Assembly: GCF_024029335.1 (NCBI RefSeq)
Contig: NZ_CP097116.1
Location: 1,394,676-1,458,675 of the forward strand
Source: Fructilactobacillus myrtifloralis
GTDB lineage: Bacteria; Bacillota; Bacilli; Lactobacillales; Lactobacillaceae
Direction: 5' to 3'
DNA length: 64,000 nt
A model generated the notes under the pieces. That model made no database searches. It was not told the DNA's origin and saw nothing but the letters and a program-made list of their open reading frames with translations. Position numbers and translations under genes: made by a program. Positions 11,601 through 18,427 of the stretch are shown here, in pieces; position 1 is the first letter of the stretch; each line of letters opens with the position of its first letter.

Positions 11601-13560
11601 TTCTGTATCTTTGAGCGATTCAGTATCGAAAGCAGAATCAGAAAGTACTTCTGACTCCAAACAAAGTTCAGAAAGCAATTCAACCTCGGAATCTAATTCC
11701 GAAGTTACATCAACATCACTTTCCGAATCTGTTAGTGGGTCAATTTCGCTAAGCAATTCTATATCTAAATTAGATTCAGAAAGTACTTCAGAATCGGGTA
11801 GTATTTCAACATCAGAGGCCAATTCGGCAGTTAAGTCTGCCTCACTTTCAGAATCAGATAGTACGTCAACTTCGCTAAATGACTCAGTATCCAAAGCGGA
11901 CTCAGAAAGTACTTCATCATCTAAACAAGATTCCGAGAGCGTCTCAATTTCAGATTCTAATTCAGAGGTTGAATCGACTTCACTATCCGAATCTGAAAGT
12001 ACGTCAACTTCGCTAAGCGATTCAGTATCGAAAGCAGAATCAGAAAGTACTTCAGACTCCAAACAAAGTTCTGAAAGCAGTTCAACTTCAGAATCTAATT
12101 CCGAGTTTAAATCCACTTCACTTTCTGAATCAGGTAGTACGTCAACTTCGCTAAGTGAATCGACTTCAAAATCCGAATCAGAAATTATATCAGCATCGAA
12201 GCAAAGTTCTGAGAGTGCTTCAACTTCAGAATCCAATTCCGAAGTTAAGTCAACATTGCTTTCCGAATCAGAAAGTACGTTAACTTCACTAAGTGACTCT
12301 GTATCAAAAGCAGATTCCGAAAGCACCTTGGGATCAAAACAAAGTTCGCAGAGTGCTTCAGTTTCAGAATCAAATTCGGATGTTAAGTCTGTTTCACTCT
12401 TAGAATCTGGAAGCACGTCAACTTCGTTAAGTAACTCGATGTCGAAATTCGAATCAGAAAGTACTTCTGCATCGAAACAAAGTTCCGAGAGTGTTTCAAC
12501 TTCAGAATCTAGTTCAGAGGTTAAATCAACTTCATTCTCCGAATCGGTTAGTGAGTCGATTTCGCTAAGTGATTCTGTATCCACAGCAGATTCCGAAAGC
12601 ACATCATCATCGGAATTCAACTCCGAAGTTACGTCTGCCTCGATTTCAGAGTCTGAAAGTATTTCAGTATCGTTAAGTGGTTCGATATCAAAAGCAGATT
12701 CCGAAAGCACATCAATTTCAGAATCCAATTCTGAGATTAGATCTGCTTCGCTTTCAAAATCGGGGAGTATTTCAAATTCGTTAAGTGACTCGGAATCGAA
12801 AGCGGATTCAGAGAGCACATCAGCTTCTTATTCGAGTTCCGAATCTAACTATTCTTCGCTTTCCGAATCTGAGAGTGCGTCAACTTCACTTTTCGAATCC
12901 GGTAATGAGTCAATTTCGCTAAGTGAATCAGCATTTAATTCAGAAGTTAAGTCTGCTTCGATTTCTCACTCTAATTCGTCAGCGGCCTCGACTTCACGGT
13001 CTGTATCGGAGAGGACGTCGTCTACAAGTAGCACCACTTCCGAGCAAACCACAGAAACGAGTACCACAACCACCTCACCAACTGCTGCAAGTGATGGTGG
13101 GTCAGTAAACCCGGTTGGAGTTAACAACGCTGGGCAACTCCGGCAGCAACCAGGAACGCCAACTGATGCCACCAGTGGACAATCCCGTCCCGGAGTTGTA
13201 AATAGCCATTACGAAGTAGCATCACAACCACAAGCAGGGGAAAATAATGATAATGGGATTTTGCAGGCCAGTGATCATCCGGTTGCCCAAACCATTACCG
13301 GTCTTGCTCATCCTGGTGGGACGGAGAACGTTGCTAGTCTGGAAAGTTCGCAGTCGACTCCAGCTACCAACGGGACCACGCAGCAACGGTCAACGAAGAC
13401 TAAGCAGCCAACTGCAACTAACCAGCATCAGCAGGCAGCGCATGCGCGTAAAAGTGGCCTAAGTGAGCACGCCGTTAGCTTTGGAGCAGCGGGTGCCACG
13501 GGCTTGCTACTCCTAGCTCATCTAGGAAGACAACTTAGAAGAAAACATCGCAAACGCTAG
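2674..13560 (+). CDS. Giant serine-rich repeat surface protein (about 3,628 aa)
   Basis: A giant exported surface protein, presumably an adhesin. The start at 2674 is preceded by AGAAAGGGG. The N-terminus carries a KxYKxGKxW-type signal (RYRMYKSGKRW, with Arg for the first Lys) and a hydrophobic core. A Ser/Thr/Gln-rich stretch follows, then a non-repetitive segment at about residues 275-480 (VNIFMDAIDHAL... to LPVVLNFPSL) that is the best candidate for a ligand-binding domain. An irregular Ser-rich region leads into about fifty 46-residue repeats at about 1045-3410. The C-terminus has a membrane segment and the tail RRKHRKR, but no LPxTG; the preceding residues are KSGLSEHAVSFGAAG. Anchoring may therefore use a diverged sorting signal or simple membrane retention. 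The gene has its own promoter and terminator. Confidence 0.93.
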   Translation: MKNFNQQRFDELFANNQKVRYRMYKSGKRWLIAGTATLSGAAATIWLGTPVIMAEVTPTVNRELTDKDQVLVNETSLTIPAHSETESEASSTTTSSSLPTSSVSTQTATETAEKTVDSQSAATSVGDQQPSESQTSPAQSNQLADQPSQEVTSQVTGTATQPSRSDQTVTNSTSEPARSQSEAPATSNSVSTTGTTAEQSVSDSEVSNTTNHSDSEANSRDGSFDSSATSQASASEQNDAQIEHSLSENQSMSLVTADSLAASTSASELHGQALAVTNSSTVENRSDFPTGPAGENKQVNIFMDAIDHALKLVNSSLAELGISANVDNVLSGNDYIYDGNSGSIQIRTSRGWFNIFGNQTSNLYIWNPTANGGAGAWELVGAYTTTDYNQDVTVQINPADYGLNPGDEMYFQAGVQSRDLANRVADYIISQFGNNLIDRVFRRSLEDAVNAYNAVVGIANSESYSKVLGLPVVLNFPSLSASASGSLHDSLATSLSESMSTSWGSESQRLTPSQLASLSGSQADSIQESLSNLRSLSHAIDFSISYTSLDIPSLMTSASIVNSMSIQTSRLHSYTSSFLGDNQLEISSSLSVKYSEEASTSYQSSLQAAQALQAQLDSQLTSASDSLDLQANSAFYSTSTATSQAFQTSVQHSQSTSQSIVDASGAVSAYNSTSYSVSKSRSEHDVLPFWVWGRASDSMSMSDAYSTEYSIVNSRNQAPQSKRTSQSIATSLSQSLRGSAQLSASTSQSLMESSSASTSTSISTPASVATSISQVASTAYNQSLIASLALYYASLSISDSREASDVASASAQASTNEMRASAAASTSSSQSANQSQSQSVLAARAGESSYDSAVASDSASTSDWTSQAAATSASLSAATSLSSQNQMDAMSTSARRSVNASLSMSLATSQAVQMSTSASAADSMNAQSENTDSRGSESRSSSLEQSRINSFSTSRRMSQSGGASASFSLSAQQQSWRSASRSVSIANKVLSNSLATSSAQSQSASHSKLDSLSTSASQSNSHSDSLSTSNRASVSQSNFESASTSLSDSISKERSESTSASKQSSESVSISESNSEVESTSLSESESTSISLSNSGSKAESESASESKQSSESVSTSEYNSDVKSTSLSGLGSTSISQSNSGSKADSESASGSKQSSESASTSEYNSKVTSTSLSESRSTSISLSNSISKADSESTSASKQSSENASTSESNSEVESTSLSESGSTSTSLSDSGSKAESESASASRQGSESTSTSESNSEAESTSLSKSGSNSVSLSDSISKTDSESTSSSKQSSESASISESNSEVKSASLSESESTSTSLSDSVSKAESESTSGSKQSSESASTSESNSEVKSASLSESESTSISLSNSVSKAESESASESKQSSESVSTSESNSEAESTSLSKSGSNSVSLSNSASKESSESTSESQQSSDSTSTSESNSEVKSTSLSESGSTSISLSNSVSKSESESTSGSKQSSESTSTSESNSEVTLTSLSESRSTSISLSNSVSKAESESTSASKQSSESASTSESNSEVKSTSHSESGSTSTSLSDSVSKAESESTSNSKQSSESSSTSESNSKVKSTSLSESGSTSTSLSDSVSKAESEITSTSKQSSASASTSESNSEVKSTSLSGSVSTSVSLSDSVSKAESESTSDSKQSSESTSTSESNSEVESTSLSESGSKSASLSDSVSKSESESTLGSKQSSESSSTSESNSEVKSTSLSKSGSTSTSLSELTSKSESESTSTSKQSSESTSTSESNSDVKSASLSDSESTSVSLSNSISKANSESNSASKQSSESISTSESNSEVESASLSELGSTSTSLSDSTSEADSESTSKSKQHSESTSTSLSVSDSTSASLSDSVSKAESESTSGSKQGSESFSTSESNSEVKSTSLSESDSNSVSLSDSISRSESESTSASKQDSESASTSESNSEVKSASLFESGSTSTSLSNSASRSESESTSASKQSSESASTSESNSDVKSASFSESESNSTSLSDSISTADSERTSESKQNSESTSTSESNSDVKSTSLSESESSSTSESNSEVKSTSLSESDSNSVSLSDSISKADSESTSESKQSSESASTLESNSKVTSTSLSESGSTSTSLSNSISKVESESTSISLSDSTSEADSESTSELKQHSERTSTSLSISGSISVSLSDSVSKAESESTSGSKQRSESVSTSESNSEVKSISLSESDSTSTSLSNSASKADSESSSASKQSSESASTSESNSEVKSASLSKSDSTSTSLSDSVSKAESESTSASKQDSESSSTSESNSEVKSASLSKSESTSTSLNDSVSKADSEITSVSKQSSASASTSESNSEVKSTSLSGSGSTSVSLSDSVSKADSEITSVSKQSSASASTSESNSEVKSTSLSESGSTSISLSNSVSKAESESSSASKQGSESVSNSESNSEVKSTSLSESGSTSISLSNSISIAESESISASKQSSESASISESNSEVKSTSLSESDSNSVSLSDSISKAESESTSGSKQSSESTSISESNSEIKSTSLSESDSNSVFLSDSISKADSESTSGSKQSSESVSTSESNSDVESASFSESESNSTSLSGSTSTSDFESTSASKQSSESNSTSESNSEVKSVSFSESESTSVSLSNSASKESSASTPASEQGSESAWTSESNSEVTSTSLSESVSGSISLSNSVSKVNSESDSESGSISTSESNSEVTSTSLSESGSIFGSLSSSISKADSESTSESKQHSESTSTSESDSEITSTSLSESGSTSTSLSNSTSTADSESTSDSKQSSASASTSEFNSEVKSVSISESGSTSISLSDSISKADSESTSESKQSSESASISESNSEVKSASLSKSDSTSTSLSNSVSKSESESTSASKQDSENSSTSESNSEVKSTSLSESGSTSISLSNSVSIAESESISASKQSSESVSTSESNSEVKSASLSESDSMSTSLSESTSTADSESTSESKQSSESVSTSLSESDSSSVSLSDSVSKAESESTSDSKQSSESNSTSESNSEVTSTSLSESVSGSISLSNSISKLDSESTSESGSISTSEANSAVKSASLSESDSTSTSLNDSVSKADSESTSSSKQDSESVSISDSNSEVESTSLSESESTSTSLSDSVSKAESESTSDSKQSSESSSTSESNSEFKSTSLSESGSTSTSLSESTSKSESEIISASKQSSESASTSESNSEVKSTLLSESESTLTSLSDSVSKADSESTLGSKQSSQSASVSESNSDVKSVSLLESGSTSTSLSNSMSKFESESTSASKQSSESVSTSESSSEVKSTSFSESVSESISLSDSVSTADSESTSSSEFNSEVTSASISESESISVSLSGSISKADSESTSISESNSEIRSASLSKSGSISNSLSDSESKADSESTSASYSSSESNYSSLSESESASTSLFESGNESISLSESAFNSEVKSASISHSNSSAASTSRSVSERTSSTSSTTSEQTTETSTTTTSPTAASDGGSVNPVGVNNAGQLRQQPGTPTDATSGQSRPGVVNSHYEVASQPQAGENNDNGILQASDHPVAQTITGLAHPGGTENVASLESSQSTPATNGTTQQRSTKTKQPTATNQHQQAAHARKSGLSEHAVSFGAAGATGLLLLAHLGRQLRRKHRKR
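5806..12900 (+). repeat. 138-bp tandem coding repeats (about 50)
   Basis: The unit begins around SKQSSES and includes TSESNSEVKSTSLSES. Successive units are 138 bp apart; for example TCGAAACAG recurs at 5854 and 5992. Some units are shortened. Synonymous third positions vary between copies while the protein motif is kept, so this is a coding array under protein-level selection and not CRISPR. Confidence 0.9.
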
Positions 13561-13578
13561 TTCAGTTGATTAGGCAGC

Positions 13579-13614
13579 AAAAAAGACCTCGTGATTTTCA
13601 CGGGGTCTTTTTTT
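13579..13614. terminator. Bidirectional terminator between convergent genes
   Basis: AAAAGACCTCGTGA pairs with TCACGGGGTCTTTT, with T-runs on both strands. It serves the serine-rich gene and probably the convergent M20 gene, whose stop codon touches it. Confidence 0.88.
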
Positions 13615-14761
13615 AGTGGTTAGTGGTAACGCCATTGTTAAGCATCAGCTGTCGGTAAATGTCGATGAAGTTGAAGTACATTTGTTTATCGATGTACTCA
13701 TTTGCACTGTGTAAGGATTGATTGCCGGGTCCAAAGATCATAAAGGGGAAGTCCGCCGCTTGATTAACTAAGAATTTGGCGGCATCTGTCGTATAGGTTC
13801 CGCCAAAGGTTGAAATCGGGTGTCCCGAAACCTGTTCTCCGACTTGCTGACCACGTTTTACCAGTTGATTTTCAGCTTGACCATCGACAGGGGGCAAGTT
13901 CATGAGTACCCGTACGTCAAATTGATACTTCGAAGCTTGGTGCTGCAACTGGTTTACAGCGCTTTGAATGGTGTCGAGGACGGCAGCATTATCAAATTCA
14001 TCGATGGTGCGGGCGTTTAAAGCGACCGTTGCCGTTCCTGGAATGGAATTAACCTGGTCACCACCGCTTAACACCGTAAAATTAAATAAAAAGTCGCCAG
14101 TAGCGGGATCAGTGGCGTGGACCTGGCTCATTCGTTGGTTAATAATTGTGAGGAGCTCCAACAAGTTCTGGACGGCATTATTGCCAAGCTGCGGCATTGA
14201 ACTGTGAGCCACCTTGCCCTTGGCTTCAATCTGGACATCAAGCGAGCCCTTGTGCGCATAGCAAATTTGGTAGCCAGTTGGTTCACCAATGATTAGAGCC
14301 GTGGCATCGTCCATATATCCCTGGTTGGTGAGCTGTTCGGCACCGTATTCACCGACTTCTTCACCAACCGTTAGGAGAAACCGCACGGTTCCGGGAAGGG
14401 GAGTCTGACTCTCTTTAAGGTCAATCATGGCGATTACCATGGCAGCCAGACTGCTTTTCATATCGCAAGCGCCTCGGCCATACAGTTTGCCATTCTTTTC
14501 GGTAAGGACGAATGGATCGGTATCCCAGTCGCCGCCCGCGGCAACCACGTCGGCATGGCCACTAAAAACGGTGACCGGGTTTCCCTGACCAATTTCCGCC
14601 ACCAGATTGGCACGCCCAGGTGCATATTCAATTTGGTGGGTCGCGATGTCGTGCTTGGCAAACACCTGGCTGAGGTAGTCGGCGACCTCCGCTTCGTGAT
14701 CGTTGACGGATTGAATGGCAACTAAGTCCGCCAGCAGTTGAATTTTTTCGGTTGGGTTCAT
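13613..14761 (-). CDS. ArgE/DapE-type M20 metallopeptidase/deacylase
   Basis: A 382-residue M20-family zinc hydrolase that cleaves an N-acyl group or peptide bond in the cytosol. The substrate is not decidable here; acetylornithine, succinyl-diaminopimelate and related compounds are possible. Visible motifs are SGHADVV (metal ligand H69, D71), YGRGACDMKSS (bridging D100) and VGEEVGEYG (catalytic E134, ligand E135). The start at 14761 is chosen because AAAGGA lies 8 nt upstream; a longer reading frame begins at 14803 without such support. A paralogue of similar build lies 2.2 kb away on the other strand, with no arginine or lysine pathway genes beside either. DapE is the usual database label. 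Confidence 0.85.
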   Translation of the reverse strand: MNPTEKIQLLADLVAIQSVNDHEAEVADYLSQVFAKHDIATHQIEYAPGRANLVAEIGQGNPVTVFSGHADVVAAGGDWDTDPFVLTEKNGKLYGRGACDMKSSLAAMVIAMIDLKESQTPLPGTVRFLLTVGEEVGEYGAEQLTNQGYMDDATALIIGEPTGYQICYAHKGSLDVQIEAKGKVAHSSMPQLGNNAVQNLLELLTIINQRMSQVHATDPATGDFLFNFTVLSGGDQVNSIPGTATVALNARTIDEFDNAAVLDTIQSAVNQLQHQASKYQFDVRVLMNLPPVDGQAENQLVKRGQQVGEQVSGHPISTFGGTYTTDAAKFLVNQAADFPFMIFGPGNQSLHSANEYIDKQMYFNFIDIYRQLMLNNGVTTNH

Positions 14762-14786
14762 GGTAGTCGTCCTTTCTTTTTCTACT

Positions 14787-14814
14787 AGGATAACCGAAAC
14801 CATCGAAAAGTCAA
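14787..14814 (-). promoter_or_regulatory. Promoter of the minus-strand M20 gene
   Basis: On the minus strand, TTGACT, a 16-bp spacer and TATCCT, with the ATG 26 nt past the -10 box. Confidence 0.5.
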
Positions 14815-14901
14815 TTTAGTTGCGATTAATTAAAATCAATCTGGTTGTTAGCGGCTAAATTGGTTAGAATGGGGGTGGATAAGCGGAAGGGAGCAAGGAG
14901 A

Positions 14902-15591
14902 ATGACAAAAAAGATTTTGGTGGTTGAAACAAACGTGGCTAATTTTGCCGGGACGAATCATCTAACTGGGTTATGGTTAGGCGAGTCAGCAGAATTTGTT
15001 GCCACGGTACAAGCCGCGGGGCTAGCAGTCGATTATGTTAGTCCTAACGGGGGTTACGTACCGTTGGATCCGCGGAGCATGAAGCCCAATTACGTTGATG
15101 ACAATACGTTACGGACGTACTTAACGCATGATTATCAAACGCGAGCGTTGGCCAATACTTTAAAGACCAACCAGGTTAATCCGGATGATTATGTGGCGCT
15201 GTACTTTACCGGTGGTCACGGGGTGATGTTTGATTTTCCTAATAATCTGGAATTACAGGCACTGGTGAAAACGGTTTATGGCAATGGTGGCTACCTTTGC
15301 ACGGTTTGCCACGGGATTGCCGGTCTTTTGAACGTTAAGCTAGCGGATGGTAACTACCTAATTGCCGGAAAAAAGGTTACGGGCTTTACGACCAGTGAAG
15401 AATTACTGAGCGGGAATTCAAAACGAGTGCCGTTTTTAAACGAAAAAGTAGCAACTAGTCACGGGGCCCAGTTTGTCAAGGAACGACCGTTTAAGAGTTT
15501 CGCGGTGCAGGATGGTCAGTTAATTACGGGCCAAAATCCGGCGTCACCACAGGCAGTTGCCGACCAGTTATTAACTAATCTCCAGGCGTAG
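14902..15591 (+). CDS. DJ-1/PfpI family protein
   Basis: A 229-residue protein of the class I glutamine amidotransferase-like DJ-1/PfpI superfamily. Related proteins act as glyoxalase III, deglycase or stress chaperones, and the precise role is uncertain. The catalytic pattern is visible: E28 in GESAEF, the YFTGGHG strand at 101-107, and the nucleophile elbow TVCHG with C136 and H137. The start at 14902 has AAGGGAG 8 nt upstream; an earlier in-frame ATG at 14845 adds a basic segment unlike the family. The gene is divergent from the M20 gene. Confidence 0.85.
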   Translation: MTKKILVVETNVANFAGTNHLTGLWLGESAEFVATVQAAGLAVDYVSPNGGYVPLDPRSMKPNYVDDNTLRTYLTHDYQTRALANTLKTNQVNPDDYVALYFTGGHGVMFDFPNNLELQALVKTVYGNGGYLCTVCHGIAGLLNVKLADGNYLIAGKKVTGFTTSEELLSGNSKRVPFLNEKVATSHGAQFVKERPFKSFAVQDGQLITGQNPASPQAVADQLLTNLQA

Positions 15592-15626
15592 TTAGAGATT
15601 AGGACGATAGAAAGGGGCCGTTCACC

Positions 15627-16283
15627 ATCAAACAGAGTAAGCAACAACACCGCGCACTTACCAACTGGGGGCTTCGCGTGGCCACCGTGATCTGGATTCT
15701 GTTATTCCTCAGCTTTTTTACGTGGGGAATTCATCTGTATGCGGAACGCGATCAAAGTAGCGACCGGTTAGCCTTTGTTAGTTCGTTAATTGGGTTTTCC
15801 GGAATTATTTTTACGGGATTGTGGTCAGTCGCTAACTTGCGGACACAACTACGCGCAGAACGCCGTAACAGTTTCGATGCCTCGCTTGGGTTAGAAAAGT
15901 ATAAGGGTTATTCCGAGATTTCTCGGGAGTTAATCACGGTGGGACGGAAGATTCCGACGCTACCACTGACACGGGAACACGAACTTGAAAGTTATAACGA
16001 CGATCTCAATAAAACGTTAACTTTTAATGAGGACTATTTTAACCTCCTCGAAGTTTCCTCTGATCGGAGCCACGATGAGCAGTTGGTAACCCAGTTTCAA
16101 CAGCGTCACCACACGATTTTGACGCAATGGCAACAGTTAGCAACGCAGTTACAACAAGTCGGGGACGAGCAGCCCACTGGGACCCAACACCAGACGATTA
16201 CGCAACAAACCCAGCAGTTACAGCAGTCACTGGGCGATCTCTCGTTGTTTGTCATGCGCTGTGCTAACAGTCAATTAGAATAA
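15627..16283 (+). CDS. Membrane protein with two N-terminal TM segments, probable ATC start
   Basis: Unrecognised family. Two hydrophobic segments (WILLFLSFFTWGIHLY and LIGFSGIIFTGLW) are followed by a cytosolic, Gln-rich, probably helical domain. The first conventional codon is GTG at 15678, which falls at the very edge of the first membrane segment and has only weak upstream purines. The better ribosome binding site, AAAGGGG at 15611, sits 9 nt before an in-frame ATC at 15627. That start would add the basic leader KQSKQQHRALTNWGLR, typical for a membrane protein. I list the ATC start as most likely and GTG 15678 as the conservative alternative. Confidence 0.6.
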   Translation: MKQSKQQHRALTNWGLRVATVIWILLFLSFFTWGIHLYAERDQSSDRLAFVSSLIGFSGIIFTGLWSVANLRTQLRAERRNSFDASLGLEKYKGYSEISRELITVGRKIPTLPLTREHELESYNDDLNKTLTFNEDYFNLLEVSSDRSHDEQLVTQFQQRHHTILTQWQQLATQLQQVGDEQPTGTQHQTITQQTQQLQQSLGDLSLFVMRCANSQLE

Positions 16284-16314
16284 GCTACTGCAAAGCACAA
16301 CGGTAATTTTTACA

Positions 16315-16350
16315 AGCTAAATCCGAACATTATGTTTGGATTTAGCTTTT
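16315..16350 (+). terminator. Rho-independent terminator
   Basis: AGCTAAATCCGAACA, loop TTA, TGTTTGGATTTAGCT and a T-run. It follows the membrane protein gene. Confidence 0.92.
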
Positions 16351-16367
16351 TTTCTACCAAATTTAAT

Positions 16368-16395
16368 TTGACTTCCATTCAAAATGAGCTATACT
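16368..16395 (+). promoter_or_regulatory. Promoter of the GNAT gene
   Basis: TTGACT, a 16-bp spacer and TATACT, about 46 bp before the GNAT start codon. Confidence 0.7.
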
Positions 16396-16441
16396 AACAA
16401 AAATTACTGACAAACAGACTACGTTGAATATTGGAGTTCAC

Positions 16442-16966
16442 ATGACGACTGAAATTAAACACCTAACTAACGATTCACAAACGGTAACGGAACTACACGA
16501 TTTAATTGTCAATACGTTTTGGGATACTTACCGTGGATCGAGTGCTGATGCTAACATCGCCGCTTATTTGGACCAGGAGTATTCGCCAGCGCGGATTAAG
16601 GAGCAATTAACGGAATCTAATTGTGCCTTTTACTTTATTGTGGTCGATGGTAAAATTGGTGGTTACATGAAACTTAATTTTGGGGAGGCCCAAACCGAGG
16701 ATTACGATGGCAAGTCGATGGAAGTAGAAAAGCTTTACGTACTGCCAGACTTTAAACGTCAGGGACTGGGAACCCAACTGCTGGAATTTGCGGAGCAAAA
16801 AGCACGGGCTCATGCAGCTGACTACATGTGGCTGGGAGTTTGGAGTGAGAACGAAAAAGCGAAAGCCTTTTATCATGAAATTGGCTTTCGGCAAACGACG
16901 ACCCACACCTTTGAATTGGGGGATGATCCGCAAACCGATTTGGTCCTCGTCAAAAAATTAAAATAA
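16442..16966 (+). CDS. GNAT family N-acetyltransferase
   Basis: A 174-residue acetyl-CoA-dependent acetyltransferase; the acceptor substrate is unknown. The acetyl-CoA pyrophosphate-binding motif is clear: YVLPDFKRQGLGTQLLEFA (R/QxxGxG type). The downstream WLGVWSENEKAKAFYHEIGF is the usual motif B region of the fold. The start at 16442 has GGAG 5 nt upstream; a TTG 18 nt earlier is less likely. The M20 gene follows after about 20 bp, so the two are probably cotranscribed from the promoter at 16368. Confidence 0.85.
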   Translation: MTTEIKHLTNDSQTVTELHDLIVNTFWDTYRGSSADANIAAYLDQEYSPARIKEQLTESNCAFYFIVVDGKIGGYMKLNFGEAQTEDYDGKSMEVEKLYVLPDFKRQGLGTQLLEFAEQKARAHAADYMWLGVWSENEKAKAFYHEIGFRQTTTHTFELGDDPQTDLVLVKKLK

Positions 16967-16988
16967 GTTGCAAGGTTAGGTGGATGAA

Positions 16989-18215
16989 ATGGAACGACAG
17001 GCAAAATTAGCAATCCTGGAACGGTTAGTCGGGTTTAAAACAACTGGTGGCAATGAATTGGCAGCTGCGCAGTACCTCCAGTCCTTATTAGCTGAACATG
17101 GAATTACCAGTGAACTTCAGGAACTGGGAAACCACCAGGCGAATTTAATTGCCGAAATTGGAACGGGTCAGCAACCGGTGTTCACGGTGAGCGGACACTT
17201 AGACACCGTTGCGGTTGATGAAGCGGAGTGGGACACCGACCCGTTTGAGCTGGTCCAAAAGGATGGCCAGTTCTATGGCAGTGGTGTGACCGATATGAAA
17301 GGGGGCGTGGCTGCCCTAGTGATTGCCATGATTGACCTTCATGATCATCAGGTTCCCTTACAAGGGACACTACGCCTAGTGTTAACGGCCGGTGAAGAAG
17401 CCGATATGCATGGTTCACGCAAGCTCCACGCTGACGGTTCGATGCGCGATTCTTCAGCGCTACTAATTGCTGAACCGACGGGGTACCGAACCGTGTACGC
17501 TAACAAGGGGGAAGTTGATTTTGTGGTGACTTCGCTTGGGAAGGCGGCCCACAGTTCCCGCCCCAACTTTGGAATTAACGCCATTCAAAATCTAATGGAC
17601 TTTTTAGAAGCCGTTAAGACGAAGATTGAGCAGACGTCCGCTGCCAACCCTGATTCGGTCTTAGGGAAAACGACCTTTACGGTTGACCTATTTCGCGGGG
17701 GGATTCAAATCAACGCGATTCCATCCAAGGCGGAAGCCCAGATCAATACTCGGATTGTACCGGAGTACGATAACGAGGCGGTAATTGCCGATTTTAAGGC
17801 GGTGTTAGCCGACTTTAATGCGCATCACGAAGGGGAAATTCAAGTCAATTTGTTGATGAACATTCCGCCGGTGGTTGCCAACCCCGATTCACGGTTGATT
17901 CACGAGATTGTCAAGATTGCCACGCCCTACATGCAGCAGATGCATTATTCGGCGGAAGAACAGCAACAAGGTGCTGAAATGCTTGCTAAGCAGGGCTTTA
18001 ATCCATTTTCAACTGATCAATTGGAAGTGTTGAGTGCGGCGGGCGGAACGGATGCCTCAGAGTTGTTACGCGATGAGTTGCAGGGCGCTAACTACGCCGT
18101 GTTTGGTCCCGGTAACCCGCTCAAAATGCACCAAACAAACGAATCCGCTTCGGTGCAAATGTGGTTTGATTTCATTGAAATTTATGAGAAATTATTCGCC
18201 CAATATTTGAACTAG
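16989..18215 (+). CDS. ArgE/DapE-type M20 metallopeptidase/deacylase (second copy)
   Basis: A 408-residue M20 zinc hydrolase, a clear paralogue of the minus-strand gene at 13.6 kb. Motifs are SGHLDTV (H70, D72), YGSGVTDMKGG (D102) and AGEEADMHG (E136, E137). It is longer than its paralogue, mainly through a segment before the last metal-ligand region (around EEQQQGAEMLAKQGF). The ATG at 16989 is favoured over the GTG at 16980 because AGGTGG then has a 5-nt spacer. It lies in an apparent operon with the GNAT gene. The substrate cannot be read from sequence. Confidence 0.82.
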   Translation: MERQAKLAILERLVGFKTTGGNELAAAQYLQSLLAEHGITSELQELGNHQANLIAEIGTGQQPVFTVSGHLDTVAVDEAEWDTDPFELVQKDGQFYGSGVTDMKGGVAALVIAMIDLHDHQVPLQGTLRLVLTAGEEADMHGSRKLHADGSMRDSSALLIAEPTGYRTVYANKGEVDFVVTSLGKAAHSSRPNFGINAIQNLMDFLEAVKTKIEQTSAANPDSVLGKTTFTVDLFRGGIQINAIPSKAEAQINTRIVPEYDNEAVIADFKAVLADFNAHHEGEIQVNLLMNIPPVVANPDSRLIHEIVKIATPYMQQMHYSAEEQQQGAEMLAKQGFNPFSTDQLEVLSAAGGTDASELLRDELQGANYAVFGPGNPLKMHQTNESASVQMWFDFIEIYEKLFAQYLN

Positions 18216-18220
18216 GTTAG

Positions 18221-18250
18221 AACCGATCACGAGGTAGTGGTCGGTTTTTT
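18221..18250 (+). terminator. Rho-independent terminator
   Basis: AACCGATCAC, 6-nt loop, GTGGTCGGTT and a run of T. It ends the GNAT-M20 unit. Confidence 0.88.
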
Positions 18251-18427
18251 GTTTGTGATGGTTTAAATATGGATGGTTTACGATAACGGTAAGCTGGGAT
18301 GCTGCTTGATAGTAATTATGTATTTATCAAATTATGATAAATATTAAAGTGTTAAAGGTTTTGTTAATAGCAGTTCTTAAATTTTTGCTTTATACTGAAT
18401 TTAAATTGAGAGGAGGGTATTAAGATA

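Noticed and set aside
5670..12818. A 2,382-codon open frame on the minus strand under the giant serine-rich gene
   Set aside because: It is the offset reverse reading of Ser/Glu/Lys/Thr codons, which rarely create reverse stops. It gives a monotonous acidic product, has no independent start signals, and the plus-strand gene has a signal peptide, promoter and terminator.
5806..12900. Regular direct repeats that could suggest CRISPR
   Set aside because: Units are 138 bp, adjacent, in frame and protein-coding, with no spacers or cas genes.
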